From Streptosporangium brasiliense (GTDB lineage: Bacteria; Actinomycetota; Actinomycetes; Streptosporangiales; Streptosporangiaceae): DNA of 64,000 nucleotides. Under the pieces are notes generated by a model that saw only the letters and a list, made by a program, of their open reading frames with translations, was not told the DNA's origin and did no database searches. Position numbers and translations under genes: made by a program. The stretch lies in assembly GCF_030811595.1 (NCBI RefSeq), contig NZ_JAUSRB010000002.1, forward strand, positions 4,526,001-4,590,000, in the 5' to 3' direction. Shown one piece after another: positions 36,001 to 46,794 of the stretch (position 1 is its first letter; every line of letters begins with the position of its first letter).

Positions 36001-36357
36001 CTCGCCAGCCTATGCGGTCGCGGGCGCCCCCGGAGGGGCGGGCGGGGCCGGGCGCTCCGGCCGGCACGCCGCCCGATATGCCCGAAAAAATCTTTTAGGG
36101 CGAAGCATCCATTTATGTCTGATTTGGCGTCTTTATCACTGTGGGGGGTTTTTCGCCTTCCCTGATTGAGGGTGAGATCACCTGTCAGGCCGTCCACCGA
36201 TCAACTTGGGCGGTCAAGGCCGCCGGCCGGGTGGCGCGCCAGCGCCCGGAACCGGAGAGCGAGACGGGTGGTCACAGGGTCCGTCCCGTCGAGAGCCCGG
36301 TCCCGCCGCCGTGGCGGCTCCGGGACGGACCCGCCCTTTGTGGAGTACCTTCGATCC
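36001..36357. other. 357-bp divergent gap with an AT-rich core
   Basis: The segment 36080-36175 is strikingly AT-rich for this genome and contains runs such as gaaaaaatcttttaggg and ggggggtttttcgcc. It must contain the divergent promoters of msrB and the polymerase gene. No gene or clear palindrome was found. The flank 36180-36357 is normal GC-rich sequence. Confidence 0.5.
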
Positions 36358-37362
36358 ATGGCGTCGCCGTACATCGAACTCGCGGTCGGAGACCGGGTCG
36401 TCAAGGTCACCAACCCCGACAAGGTCTATTTCCCGGAGATCGGCGCGACGAAGCGCGAGCTGGTCGAATATTACGTCAGCGTGGGCGAGGGGGCGCTGCG
36501 CGCCCTCCGTGACCGCCCCACCTTCCTCAAACGGCATCCCGGCGGGGTCGAGTCCGAGGGGATCTACCAGAAGCGGGTGCCTCCCAAGCTCCCCGAATGG
36601 TTCGAGACGGTCACGATCCGCTTCCCCAGCGGGCGCACCGCCGAGACGCTCCGGATCACCGAGGTCGCCCACATCGCCTACTGCGCGAACCTGGGGACCA
36701 TCGACTTCCACCCCTGGCCGGTCCGCGCCGCCGACGTGGAGCACCCCGACGAGCTGCGCATCGACATCGACCCGCAGCCCGGCACGGGCTTCGAGGAGGC
36801 CCGCAAGGTGGCCTTCGCGGCCGACGAGATCCTGCGCGAGCTCGGCATGACCGGCTTCCCCAAGACCTCCGGCAACCGGGGCATCCACATCAACGTGCGG
36901 ATCGAGCCGCGCTGGGACTTCATCCAGGTGCGCCACGCCGCGATCGCCTTCGCCCGCGAGGTGGAGCGCCGCGTGCCCGCCCTGGCCACCACCGCGTGGT
37001 GGAAGGAGGAGCGGGGGGAGCGGGTCTTCATCGACTACAACCAGAACGCCCGCGACCGGACCGTGGCCGCCGCCTACTCGGTGCGGGCCCGGCCGCACGC
37101 CCCGGTCTCGGCCCCGCTCACCTGGGAGGAGCTGGCCGACGCCGACCCACGCGACTTCGACATCCGGACGGTCCCGGGCCGCTTCGCCAAGCTGGGCGAC
37201 GTGCACGCCGCGATCGACGACCGGGCCTTCCCGATCGACGCCCTGCTCGAATGGTTCGAGCGCGACGGCCGGGAGGACATGCCCTACCCGCCCAACTACC
37301 CGAAGATGCCCGGCGAGCCGAAGCGGGTGCAGCCGAGCAAGGCCCGCGACGACTCCCGCTAG
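36358..37362 (+). CDS. LigD-type polymerase/primase domain protein (Prim-PolC-like)
   Basis: This 334-residue stand-alone archaeo-eukaryotic-primase-like polymerase corresponds to the polymerase domain of LigD. Metal-binding Asp residues lie in LRIDIDPQPGTGFEEA, the conserved SGNRGIHINVRI follows, and VFIDYNQNARDRTVAAAYSV is the family signature. No ligase or phosphoesterase domain is fused. In mycobacteria the homologous Prim-PolC is encoded next to LigC and works in gap-filling excision repair; here a LigC-type gene lies 4.3 kb downstream. The ATG 36358 has GGAG about 13 bases upstream; an in-frame GTG at 36340 is an alternative start. Confidence 0.9.
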   Translation: MASPYIELAVGDRVVKVTNPDKVYFPEIGATKRELVEYYVSVGEGALRALRDRPTFLKRHPGGVESEGIYQKRVPPKLPEWFETVTIRFPSGRTAETLRITEVAHIAYCANLGTIDFHPWPVRAADVEHPDELRIDIDPQPGTGFEEARKVAFAADEILRELGMTGFPKTSGNRGIHINVRIEPRWDFIQVRHAAIAFAREVERRVPALATTAWWKEERGERVFIDYNQNARDRTVAAAYSVRARPHAPVSAPLTWEELADADPRDFDIRTVPGRFAKLGDVHAAIDDRAFPIDALLEWFERDGREDMPYPPNYPKMPGEPKRVQPSKARDDSR

Positions 37363-37413
37363 GCGGGCCGGCCCCGCCGTACGGGATCCGGCCCCGCCGC
37401 ACGCCGTGCGGGA

Positions 37414-39612
37414 TCAGGGGTCGCGGGGGAGGCCCAGGGCGCGTTCGGCGATGATGTTGAGCTGGATCTCGGTCGTGCCGCCGCCGATGGTGAAGGCCCT
37501 CGTGGTGAGGATCATCCGGTTCCAGTACGGCGAGGCGGGGGCGATGGACCAGCAGAACTCCGAGACGGCCTGGGAGTGGCGCATGCCGAGGAGCTTGCGG
37601 ACGCTCGCGGCGGTCCCGGAGTCGCCGCCGGACAGCTGGGACAGGGTGACGCGCAGGCCGAGGGCGGACAGGGCCTGACCGGAGGCCCACAGGCGCCCGG
37701 CCTCCTCCAGGGCGGCCGGGCGCAGGGCGTCGGGGCCGCCCAGCTCGCCGATCAGCTCGACCATGTCGGTGTGCCGGGAGCCGGGGCCCCAGGAGTCGCC
37801 GAGGGCGACGCGCTCGTGGGAGAGGGTGTCGCGGGCGATCCGCCAGCCCTGGCCGGCCCGGCCGACCACCAGGTCGTCGGGGACGAAGACGTCGTCGAGG
37901 AAGACCTCGTTGAAGATCTCCTCGCCGTTGATCTCCTTCAGCGGGCGGACGGTCACCCCGGGAGAGGACATGTCGACCAGGAAGTAGGTGATGCCCTCGT
38001 GCTTGGGGGCGTCGGGATCGGTCCTGGCCAGGCAGATGGCCCACTGGGCCCACTGGGCCAGCGAGTTCCAGATCTTCTGGCCGCTCAGGGACCAGCCGCC
38101 CGCCACCCGGACGGCCTTGGTGGACAGCGCGGCGAGGTCGGAGCCGGCGCCGGGCTCGCTGAAGAGCTGGCACCACATGATCTCGCCGGTCAGGGTCCTG
38201 GGCAGGAAACGCTCCCGCTGCGCAGGGGTGCCGTGGCGGACGATCGAGGGGACGGCCCAGGCGGCGATGCCGAGGTTGGGCCTGCCGAGTTCCCGGAACT
38301 CCTGGTGGATGACGACCTGCTCCAGCGGTGCGGCGGCGCGGCCCCAGGGCCTGGGCAGGTGGGGCATGATCCAGCCCTCGCCGGCCAGGCGGGCCAGCCG
38401 CTCGGCCGGCTCCGCCCGGGCCAGCGACGCCACCGCGGCCCTGATCTCCGCGCGGAGGGTCTCGGCCTCCTCGGGCAGGTCGGGCTCCATCGACCGGCGG
38501 ACCCCGCCGGCGGCCAGCCGGGCCACGCGCTCGGCCCACTCGCCGGGGTCGCCGCTCAGCGCCCGCAGCGACAGCGCCCGGCGGTAGTAGAGGTGGGCGT
38601 CGTGCTCGTAGGTGTAGCCGATGCCACCCAGGACCTGGATCGCGTCGGCGGTGCACCGTACGGCGGCGTCCGCGGCGAGCACCCCGGCCGTGCCGGCCGC
38701 CAGCGCCGCCTCCTCCCCGAGGGCGTCCCCGTCGAGGGCCCGGGCGGCGTCCCACACGGCGGCACGGGCGTGTTCGAGCGTGACGAGCATCGCGGCGCAC
38801 CTGTGCTTGACGCCCTGGAACTGGCCGATCGGGCGGCCGAACTGCTCGCGGACCCTGGCGTGGCCGGCGGCGGCGGCCACCGCCCAGGCGGCCACCCCGC
38901 AGGCCTCCGCGCCGAGCAGGACGGCAGCCAGGTCCGCCACGAGGCCGGAGGTCACCCCGGCCAGCACTCGGCCGTCCGGTACGGCGCGCGCCTCCACGGA
39001 CGCCAGCCGGCGTGACAGGTCGATGCCGTCGACCCCCTCGGTCCCGCAGTCGGCCCGGTCGAGGGCGGCCCAGCGGCCGTCGGGGAGCGGCAGGACGTAC
39101 AGGTCGGCGTCGGGGGAGCCGAGCGCGGTCACGGCCCCGCCCGCCCCGCCCGCCGCCCGCGCCCCGCCGGGCAGGGCCACGGCTGCGGTCAGGGTGCCGT
39201 CGGCCAGGGCGGCGAGCAGGCCGTGCGCCGGCGGGGGCGCGGGCCGCGTGGGCGCGGCGTCCCCGGCAGGCGAGGGGGCCGCGGGAGGTGGGGCGTCCCT
39301 GGCCGGAGAGGGGCCCGGGGGGAGGGCGGGTGCCGTCACGGCGCGGGCGATGATCGCCGAGGCCAGGACCGTGGGCAGGTGGGAGCCGGGAGCGCAGTGC
39401 TCGCCGAGCGCCTCCAGGGCGACGGCCAGCTCCGGCAGACCTCCTCCCTGCCCGCCGTGCTCCTCGGGCAGGTGGAGGCCGAGCAGTCCTTGGGCGGCCA
39501 GGGCGGCGCGGAAGGGCTCGTGGTCCATGCCCCGCGCCGTGATGTTCCGCCCGGCGAAGCCGTGGACGGAGGCCGCCAGCGCCCGGTGTTCCTCGGTGAT
39601 TCCGATGCCCAT
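37414..39612 (-). CDS. Tandem acyl-CoA dehydrogenase fusion
   Basis: This 732-residue protein contains two acyl-CoA dehydrogenase units. The first half (about 1-365) has LHLPEEHGGQGGGLPELAVA and a C-terminal helical domain with QVLGGIGYTYEHDAHLYYRR, interrupted near residues 100-130 by a Pro/Ala-rich stretch (PPGPSPARDAPPPAAPSPAG). The second half has WCQLFSEPGAGSDLAALSTK, FNEVFLDDVFVP and FTIGGGTTEIQLNIIAERAL, the intact FAD and catalytic region. Such double enzymes, like FadE pairs in steroid degradation, probably have one active and one structural unit. It follows the aldehyde dehydrogenase gene by 70 bp on the same strand. Confidence 0.9.
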   Translation of the reverse strand: MGIGITEEHRALAASVHGFAGRNITARGMDHEPFRAALAAQGLLGLHLPEEHGGQGGGLPELAVALEALGEHCAPGSHLPTVLASAIIARAVTAPALPPGPSPARDAPPPAAPSPAGDAAPTRPAPPPAHGLLAALADGTLTAAVALPGGARAAGGAGGAVTALGSPDADLYVLPLPDGRWAALDRADCGTEGVDGIDLSRRLASVEARAVPDGRVLAGVTSGLVADLAAVLLGAEACGVAAWAVAAAAGHARVREQFGRPIGQFQGVKHRCAAMLVTLEHARAAVWDAARALDGDALGEEAALAAGTAGVLAADAAVRCTADAIQVLGGIGYTYEHDAHLYYRRALSLRALSGDPGEWAERVARLAAGGVRRSMEPDLPEEAETLRAEIRAAVASLARAEPAERLARLAGEGWIMPHLPRPWGRAAAPLEQVVIHQEFRELGRPNLGIAAWAVPSIVRHGTPAQRERFLPRTLTGEIMWCQLFSEPGAGSDLAALSTKAVRVAGGWSLSGQKIWNSLAQWAQWAICLARTDPDAPKHEGITYFLVDMSSPGVTVRPLKEINGEEIFNEVFLDDVFVPDDLVVGRAGQGWRIARDTLSHERVALGDSWGPGSRHTDMVELIGELGGPDALRPAALEEAGRLWASGQALSALGLRVTLSQLSGGDSGTAASVRKLLGMRHSQAVSEFCWSIAPASPYWNRMILTTRAFTIGGGTTEIQLNIIAERALGLPRDP

Positions 39613-39682
39613 GCGCCGACTCTAGAACGATATTCGGTCCATCGTAAGGGGAGCCGCCGCCCCGTCCGCCGGGCGGCGCGGG

Positions 39683-41122
39683 TCACGACTGGATGATCGC
39701 CGCCTTCTCCCGGGTGTACTCCAGCACGGCGTCGTGGCCGTAGCCGGAGTCCTTGACGCCGCCGAACGGCAGGCCGGGCGGCATCTGGCGGAAGGTGTTC
39801 ACCCAGACCGTGCCGGTCCGCAGCTCGGCGACGAACCGGTGGGCGCGGCCGAGGTCGCGGGTCCACACGCCCGCCGCGAGCCCGTAGGGGGAGTCGTTGG
39901 AGACGGCCAGGGCCTCCTCGTCGGTGTCGAACGGGATCGCCACGGCCACCGGGCCGAAGATCTCCTCCTGGCAGACGCGCAGCGTGTTGTCGGAGGTGGT
40001 GAACAGCGTGGGGGCCACCCAGTAACCGCCGGGCATGGACGGGACGACGTCGGCCCCGGTCCGGCCGCCGAACACCAGCTCGGCCCCCTCCTTCTCGGCG
40101 ATGTCGAGGTAGGAGGTGACCCGTTCGTACTGCCCCTCGGACACGATCGGGCCCATCGTGGTGGTCATGTCGAGGGGGTCGGCCAGCGTGACGCGCGCCG
40201 CGATCGCGGTGATCCGCTCGATCATCTCGTCCCAGACCGAGCGGTGGATCAGGATGCGGGACCCGGCCACGCAGACCTGCCCGGCGTTGCCGGTGTAGAT
40301 CGAGTTCACCGTCACGCCCTGGGCGGCGGCGTCCAGGTCGGCGTCGGGGAAGACGATGTTCGGGGACTTGCCGCCGAGCTCGAACGTCAGCGGCTTCAGG
40401 TGGTCGGCCGACGCCCGGGTGATGGCCTGGCCGGTCTGGGTGGAGCCGGTGAGGCTGATCTTGTCGACCCCGCGGTGCCGGACCAGCGGGTCCCCGACGT
40501 CCTCGCCGAGGCCGCTGACGATGTTGAGCACGCCGGGCGGGAGCACCTCGGCCAGCAGCTCGCCCAGCCGCAGCACGGAGGCGCAGGCCTGCTCGGCGGG
40601 CTTGACGATCACCGTGTTGCCCGCCGCCAGCGCGTAGGCCGCCTTGGCGGAGAAGGTCGAGACGGGCGAGTTCCACGGGATGATGCACAGCGCCACGCCG
40701 TACGGCTCGCGCCGGGTGAGGCCCATGCTGCCGGGGCCGAGGATCACGGTCTCGCCCTTGACCGCGTCGAGCACCTGGCCGGCGGCGATCTGCCACAGGT
40801 GGGTCATGCCGGGCAGGTCCTTCTTCAGGGTGTCCCGCAGGATGCGGCCGTTGTCGGTGGTCTCGATCCTGGCCAGCTCCTCGGCGTGCCGGGCGAAGAC
40901 CCCGGCCACCTCGCGCAGGAAGTGCGCCCGGCCGAGCGCGGGCATGCCCGACCACATCGGGAACGCCTTGCGCGCCGCCGCCACGGCGGCCTCGGCGTCG
41001 GCCCTGCCGCCGGCCGGGACGCGGGCCCACACCTCGCCGGTGGCCGGGTTGACCGAATCCAGCGTGCGGCCGTCGGCCGCGGCCACCAGGCGCCCGCCGA
41101 TCAGGTTGCGGTACTCGTTCAC
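39683..41122 (-). CDS. NAD(P)-dependent aldehyde dehydrogenase
   Basis: This 479-residue enzyme oxidises an aldehyde to the acid. Active-site motifs: IIPWNSPVSTFSAKAAYALA, the catalytic Glu in FELGGKSPNI, the nucleophile Cys in YTGNAGQVCVAGSRI (near residue 283) and EEIFGPVAVAIPF. The substrate is unknown; the company of an acyl-CoA dehydrogenase suggests an aliphatic or side-chain aldehyde. The GTG at 41122 has GGGAG eight bases upstream. It is the first gene of a probable two-gene operon with a palindrome in its promoter. Confidence 0.94.
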   Translation of the reverse strand: MNEYRNLIGGRLVAAADGRTLDSVNPATGEVWARVPAGGRADAEAAVAAARKAFPMWSGMPALGRAHFLREVAGVFARHAEELARIETTDNGRILRDTLKKDLPGMTHLWQIAAGQVLDAVKGETVILGPGSMGLTRREPYGVALCIIPWNSPVSTFSAKAAYALAAGNTVIVKPAEQACASVLRLGELLAEVLPPGVLNIVSGLGEDVGDPLVRHRGVDKISLTGSTQTGQAITRASADHLKPLTFELGGKSPNIVFPDADLDAAAQGVTVNSIYTGNAGQVCVAGSRILIHRSVWDEMIERITAIAARVTLADPLDMTTTMGPIVSEGQYERVTSYLDIAEKEGAELVFGGRTGADVVPSMPGGYWVAPTLFTTSDNTLRVCQEEIFGPVAVAIPFDTDEEALAVSNDSPYGLAAGVWTRDLGRAHRFVAELRTGTVWVNTFRQMPPGLPFGGVKDSGYGHDAVLEYTREKAAIIQS

Positions 41123-41157
41123 TGCTCACTCCCGCGTCGGCCGTACAGAAACGTAGC

Positions 41158-41171
41158 CAAGCGTACGCTTG
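41158..41171. promoter_or_regulatory. Perfect palindrome upstream of the aldehyde dehydrogenase operon
   Basis: caagcgtacgcttg is a perfect 14-bp palindrome 36 bp upstream of the aldehyde dehydrogenase start, the expected place for a repressor of TetR or LacI type. No adjacent regulator gene exists. Confidence 0.5.
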
Positions 41172-41212
41172 CTTGACTACGTCGGGAAGCCGGGACCCGT
41201 GACCGGCGGGTC

Positions 41213-41572
41213 CTAGCGGCGCCGGCCGAGGGCGAAGGCCACGTTCACCCCCACGATGCCGAGCCAGAGGATCAGTATCACGACCACCGGGATCTCCTGG
41301 GCGGTGACGGAGATGCCGGTCGTCGCCGACGCGCCGAACACCAGGGAGACGATGGACAGCGCCAGCCGCTGGCCGGCGTCCACGGACGGGCGGACCGCCG
41401 GGGCCTCCTTGCGGGAGCGGGCGGCGATCCGGTCGTCCACCCGCCGGTCGATCTCCTGGTCCATCTTCTCCAGGAAGCCCTCGACCAAGGAGTCTTCGTA
41501 GTCGGGGCCGAGGTCGCGGCGGGCCGCGACGGCGGCCCGCAGTTCGTCGTCAGAGGAGGATGATCTCACCAT
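41213..41572 (-). CDS. Small membrane protein, unknown
   Basis: This protein of about 119 residues has an acidic/basic N-terminal half, DDELRAAVAARRDLGPDYED followed by LEKMDQEIDRRVDDRIAARS, and two membrane helices near the C-terminus (ALSIVSLVFGASATTGIS and VVVILILWLGIVGVNVAFAL). From memory, the N-terminal half is common to a family of small actinobacterial membrane proteins. The start is uncertain: ATG 41572 is favoured by domain boundaries, ATG 41593 is possible; neither has a good ribosome site. It lies between the operon promoter region and LigC, on the same strand. Confidence 0.75.
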   Translation of the reverse strand: MVRSSSSDDELRAAVAARRDLGPDYEDSLVEGFLEKMDQEIDRRVDDRIAARSRKEAPAVRPSVDAGQRLALSIVSLVFGASATTGISVTAQEIPVVVILILWLGIVGVNVAFALGRRR

Positions 41573-41620
41573 AGTCGAGATATATCGCCTCATGGCGCCC
41601 GTGTCTACGCGGAGGCCGCC

Positions 41621-42658
41621 CTAACCGGCCAGGATGTCGTCCAGGTCGTAGGAGAGCGGCCGTTCGAGCTGCTCGAAGGTGCACGACTCGGGGGTGCGGT
41701 CGGGGCGCCAGCGGCGGAACTGGGCGACGTGCCGGAACCGGCTGCCCTCCATGTGGTCGTAGGCGACCTCCAGCACCAGCTCCGACCTCAGCGGCACGAA
41801 CGACAGGTCCTTGGTGGCGCTCCACTTGGAGACCGCGCCGGGCAGCGACTCGGCGCTCCAGGGGTGGCCGTCCTGGCTGACGTACGGGGCGAGCTCCTCG
41901 ACCAGCTCGGCCCGGCGCTTCATCGAGAAGGCCGCCGCGACGCCGACGTGGCGGAGCGTGCCGCCGGAGTCGTGCAGTCCCAGGAGGAGGGACCCGACCA
42001 CCGGGCCCGACTTGTGCCAGCGGTATCCGGCCACCACCACGTCGGCCGTCCGCTCGTGCTTGACCTTCGACATCACCCGCTTGTCCGGTTGGTACGGCAG
42101 GCCGCCCGGCTTGACCACGATGCCGTCGAGTCCCGCGCCCTCGAAGGTGTCGAACCACTCGGCCGCCTGCTCCTCGGACGTGGTGACCGGTGTCAGCCGG
42201 ATCGCCCGCCCCGCGCCGCCGAAGATCGACTCCAGCCGTGCCCGGCGTTCGGAGAACGGGGCCTCCAGCAGGGACTCCTCGCCCAGGGCCGGCAGGTCGA
42301 AGGCGATGAACGACGCCGGGGTCTGCTCGGCCAGCAGCTTCACCCGGGAGGCGGCCGGGTGGATGCGCTGCTGCAGGGCCTCGAAGTCGAGCAGCTGGCC
42401 GTCGCGGACGACGATCTCCCCGTCGACCACCACCCGGTCGGGCAGCTCCGCCTTCACCGCCTCGACCAGCTCGGGGAAGTAACGGGTGAAGGGCCGCTCG
42501 TTGCGGCTGCCGAGATAGACCTCGTCCCCGTCGCGGAACACCACGCACCGGAAGCCGTCCCACTTCGGCTCGTAGAACAGGGTGCCGTCCTGCGGCGGCA
42601 GGCCGTTGACGGTCTTGGCCAGCATCGGCGCGAGCGGTGGCGCTATCGGCAGTCTCAT
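41621..42658 (-). CDS. ligC: ATP-dependent DNA ligase, LigC-type
   Basis: This 345-residue ligase seals nicks using ATP. The nucleophile is Lys32 in YEPKWDGFRC; further nucleotidyltransferase motifs are VVVDGEIVV, LDGIVVKPGG and RVMSKVKHER, and an OB domain follows. The length matches mycobacterial LigC (about 350 residues), without the extra domains of LigD or the N-terminal domain of LigB. The ATG at 42658 starts MRLPIAPPLAPMLAK; upstream frame is not family-like. Its likely partner is the polymerase encoded at 36358. Confidence 0.93.
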   Translation of the reverse strand: MRLPIAPPLAPMLAKTVNGLPPQDGTLFYEPKWDGFRCVVFRDGDEVYLGSRNERPFTRYFPELVEAVKAELPDRVVVDGEIVVRDGQLLDFEALQQRIHPAASRVKLLAEQTPASFIAFDLPALGEESLLEAPFSERRARLESIFGGAGRAIRLTPVTTSEEQAAEWFDTFEGAGLDGIVVKPGGLPYQPDKRVMSKVKHERTADVVVAGYRWHKSGPVVGSLLLGLHDSGGTLRHVGVAAAFSMKRRAELVEELAPYVSQDGHPWSAESLPGAVSKWSATKDLSFVPLRSELVLEVAYDHMEGSRFRHVAQFRRWRPDRTPESCTFEQLERPLSYDLDDILAG

Positions 42659-42774
42659 CCCGCGGCCCCGGCCGGACGGACGGCGGCGGGGACCCGGCCG
42701 CGGCGCTCGACGTCGGACTCGTTCTGCTCGTCCACTACGGCTCCGAACATGTGTCGTCGTGCCCGGCGGTGAAC

Positions 42775-43509
42775 TCACCTCACCGGTTCACCAGGGCTCC
42801 GAATATATCTGGTGAACAGGAAACCGTCCTCCTCCAGCACGTGGGCCAGGTGGAGCCGGGTGAGCGAGGCCGGGCCGTCGAGGACCCGGGAGGCGTCCCC
42901 GCCGATCAGCATCGGGCTCAGCGTGAGGCAGAGCTCGTCGACCAGGCCGGCCGCGGCGAGCTGGGCGTTGATCTTCGCTCCGCCCTCGCACAGCACCCGC
43001 CCCAGGCCGCGCTCGCCGAGCTCCCCGACCGCCGCCGCCAGATCCACCCGGTCGTGACCGGCCACGATGACCTCGGCGTGCCGGGCGGCCTCCTCGCGCC
43101 GGTCCCTGGGGGCGGCGTCGCAGGTGATGACGATCGTCCGGGAGTCCGGCCCGGCCTCGGCGAACAGCGGGCCCGTCAGATCCAGGTCGAGGCGCCGGGT
43201 CACCACGGCCACCGGAGGGGCGGCCGGACGGCCCTCGCGCAGCGGGCGCCACGATTCCCTCGGCCGGGCCGGGCCGTACCCCTCGGCCCGCACGGTCGCC
43301 GCCCCCGCCACGATGACGTCGGCCAGCCCGCGCAGCACCCCGAAGACCCGCCGGTCGCCCTTGCCCGACAGCCCGCCGGACAGCCCCTCCAGCCAGGTCC
43401 CGCCGTCGGCGCTGGCCACCATGTTGACGCGGACGCACCGGCCGTCCGGATAGGCGTAAACCCGGGCGAGGTCGACGTCGCCGGAGGTCATGGGATGGAT
43501 GAGACGCAT
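42775..43509 (-). CDS. RibD C-terminal-like pyrimidine/dihydrofolate reductase family protein
   Basis: This 244-residue protein has the RibD_C fold: VRVNMVASADGGTW near residue 28, DVIVAGAATVRAEGYGP, VVTRRLDLDLTGPLF and the nucleotide-binding GLGRVLCEGGAKINAQL. It lacks a deaminase domain. Such proteins may act as 5-amino-6-ribosylaminouracil reductase in riboflavin synthesis or as other NADPH reductases; no rib genes are nearby, so the role stays open. The ATG 43509 lies right after GAGGG. Confidence 0.88.
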   Translation of the reverse strand: MRLIHPMTSGDVDLARVYAYPDGRCVRVNMVASADGGTWLEGLSGGLSGKGDRRVFGVLRGLADVIVAGAATVRAEGYGPARPRESWRPLREGRPAAPPVAVVTRRLDLDLTGPLFAEAGPDSRTIVITCDAAPRDRREEAARHAEVIVAGHDRVDLAAAVGELGERGLGRVLCEGGAKINAQLAAAGLVDELCLTLSPMLIGGDASRVLDGPASLTRLHLAHVLEEDGFLFTRYIRSPGEPVR

Positions 43510-43631
43510 CCCTCTACCTTGGCACAGCGCCGGTCGCCGGGTTCCCCGGCACGGTCGATAACGGATTCGACGCGCCTGATGACTTCGGTTGACTCCCGTT
43601 ACATGATTCTCATGGAGATCCAGGAGGTTCC

Positions 43632-44036
43632 GTGGGGCTGGTCGCGATCGTGACATGGTTGATCACCGCGATGGTCGGGATCTACCTGCTGTATCTGTGG
43701 CTGTCCGGCGGGGGGCTGCGCCAGCAGGCGACGAAGGTCACCCGCTTCCCCGCCGTGCTGGTCTTCGCCCATCCGGGGCTGGCGGTCTCCGCGCTGGCCT
43801 GCTGGATCGTCTACGTGCTCACCTCCGAGCGGGCCTTCGCGTGGCTGTCGTTCGGGGTGCTCGCGGCCTCGGCGCTGCTGGGGTTCACCATGTTCACCCG
43901 CTGGCTGGGCGGCGGCCGCCACGCGCGCGGCGCCGAGCAGCGCCTGCCCGTCCTCGCCGTCGCGCTGCACGGCGTGGCCGGGGTGACCACGTTCGTCCTG
44001 GTGCTGCTCACCGCCGCCATCGCCACCGGGCTCTGA
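43632..44036 (+). CDS. Small four-helix membrane protein
   Basis: This 134-residue protein has about four membrane helices: IVTWLITAMVGIYLLYLWL, AVLVFAHPGLAVSALACWIV, WLSFGVLAASALLGFTMF and a C-terminal one. A conserved-looking His-Pro-Gly and a later His (ALHGVAGVTTFVLV) could bind heme or metal, reminiscent of small cytochrome-b561-like or DUF membrane proteins, but this is uncertain. The GTG at 43632 is well placed, with AGGAGG five bases before it. Confidence 0.8.
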   Translation: MGLVAIVTWLITAMVGIYLLYLWLSGGGLRQQATKVTRFPAVLVFAHPGLAVSALACWIVYVLTSERAFAWLSFGVLAASALLGFTMFTRWLGGGRHARGAEQRLPVLAVALHGVAGVTTFVLVLLTAAIATGL

Positions 44037-44094
44037 CCCACCGGCCCGCGCGCCCGCCCGCGGGGCACGCCCGATCACCGGCGGCCGGCGGGAC

Positions 44095-46215
<2,121 letters not shown>

Positions 46216-46582
46216 GTGGCCCTATTCTCCTCCAGTTAAGCCCTCGTGCGCAGGGTGTCGTCGTGCTTGTCACCCTTGTGCGGCGGGGGGACACGAGCGG
46301 CCGGACCGGCTGCCGGAGCATCGGGGAGCTCACGAGGTTACCCAGGTCTTCTTCGGCTGCTTGCTCTGTTGATCGGATCGTGACCGGGCCGCGGGGACGG
46401 CCCTCGGCCGGGACACGACGCCGTCGGGTGTCCCGGTCACCGGATGGTGCGCCCAGCAGGGCGGGATTGCCTGAGTGTATGTGCCCCCGGGCACTGTGCG
46501 GAACACCCGGCGGCAGGGCCGGGACCTGCGGATTCGGCGCGCCGGTCCGGGGCGGGGCGGGAGCCGGGCGCGGGGCCGAGGG

Positions 46583-46667
46583 GCCGTGCGGGAGCCGCGG
46601 GGACGGGCGGGCCGGAGGCCGTGCGGGAGCCGTGGGGCTGTACGGGAGCCGCGGGGACGGGCGGGCC
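46583..46667. repeat. 18-bp-period repeats in the 579-bp gap between glgX and the OsmC gene
   Basis: Related 18-bp units start at 46583, 46619 and 46637 (gccgtgcgggagccgcgg and variants), and a 25-bp block is repeated exactly 54 bp apart (46589-46613 and 46643-46667). The gap 46216-46794 otherwise holds the glgX promoter side (46216-46400), unremarkable GC-rich sequence and a terminator. No gene is supported in it. Confidence 0.7.
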
Positions 46668-46743
46668 CGGGGTGCCCGGCCGGGGAGCCGGGCCGGGACG
46701 GCCGGGGCGGAGTGCCGGCCGTCGGGGCGCCGGGAGGCCCTCT

Positions 46744-46782
46744 CGTGGCCGCGCACGCCGCGGACGGGCGTGCGCGGCCACG
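46744..46782 (-). terminator. Strong hairpin after the OsmC gene
   Basis: cgtggccgcgcacgcc (46744-46759) and ggcgtgcgcggccacg (46767-46782) form a perfect 16-bp stem with a 7-base loop, 12 bases past the stop codon. Confidence 0.75.
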
Positions 46783-46794
46783 GGAGGCCGGAGA

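Noticed and set aside
36358-37362. Full LigD of bacterial end joining
   Set aside because: Only the polymerase domain is present, no ligase or phosphoesterase domain and no Ku gene nearby; the Prim-PolC/LigC repair pair is a better model.
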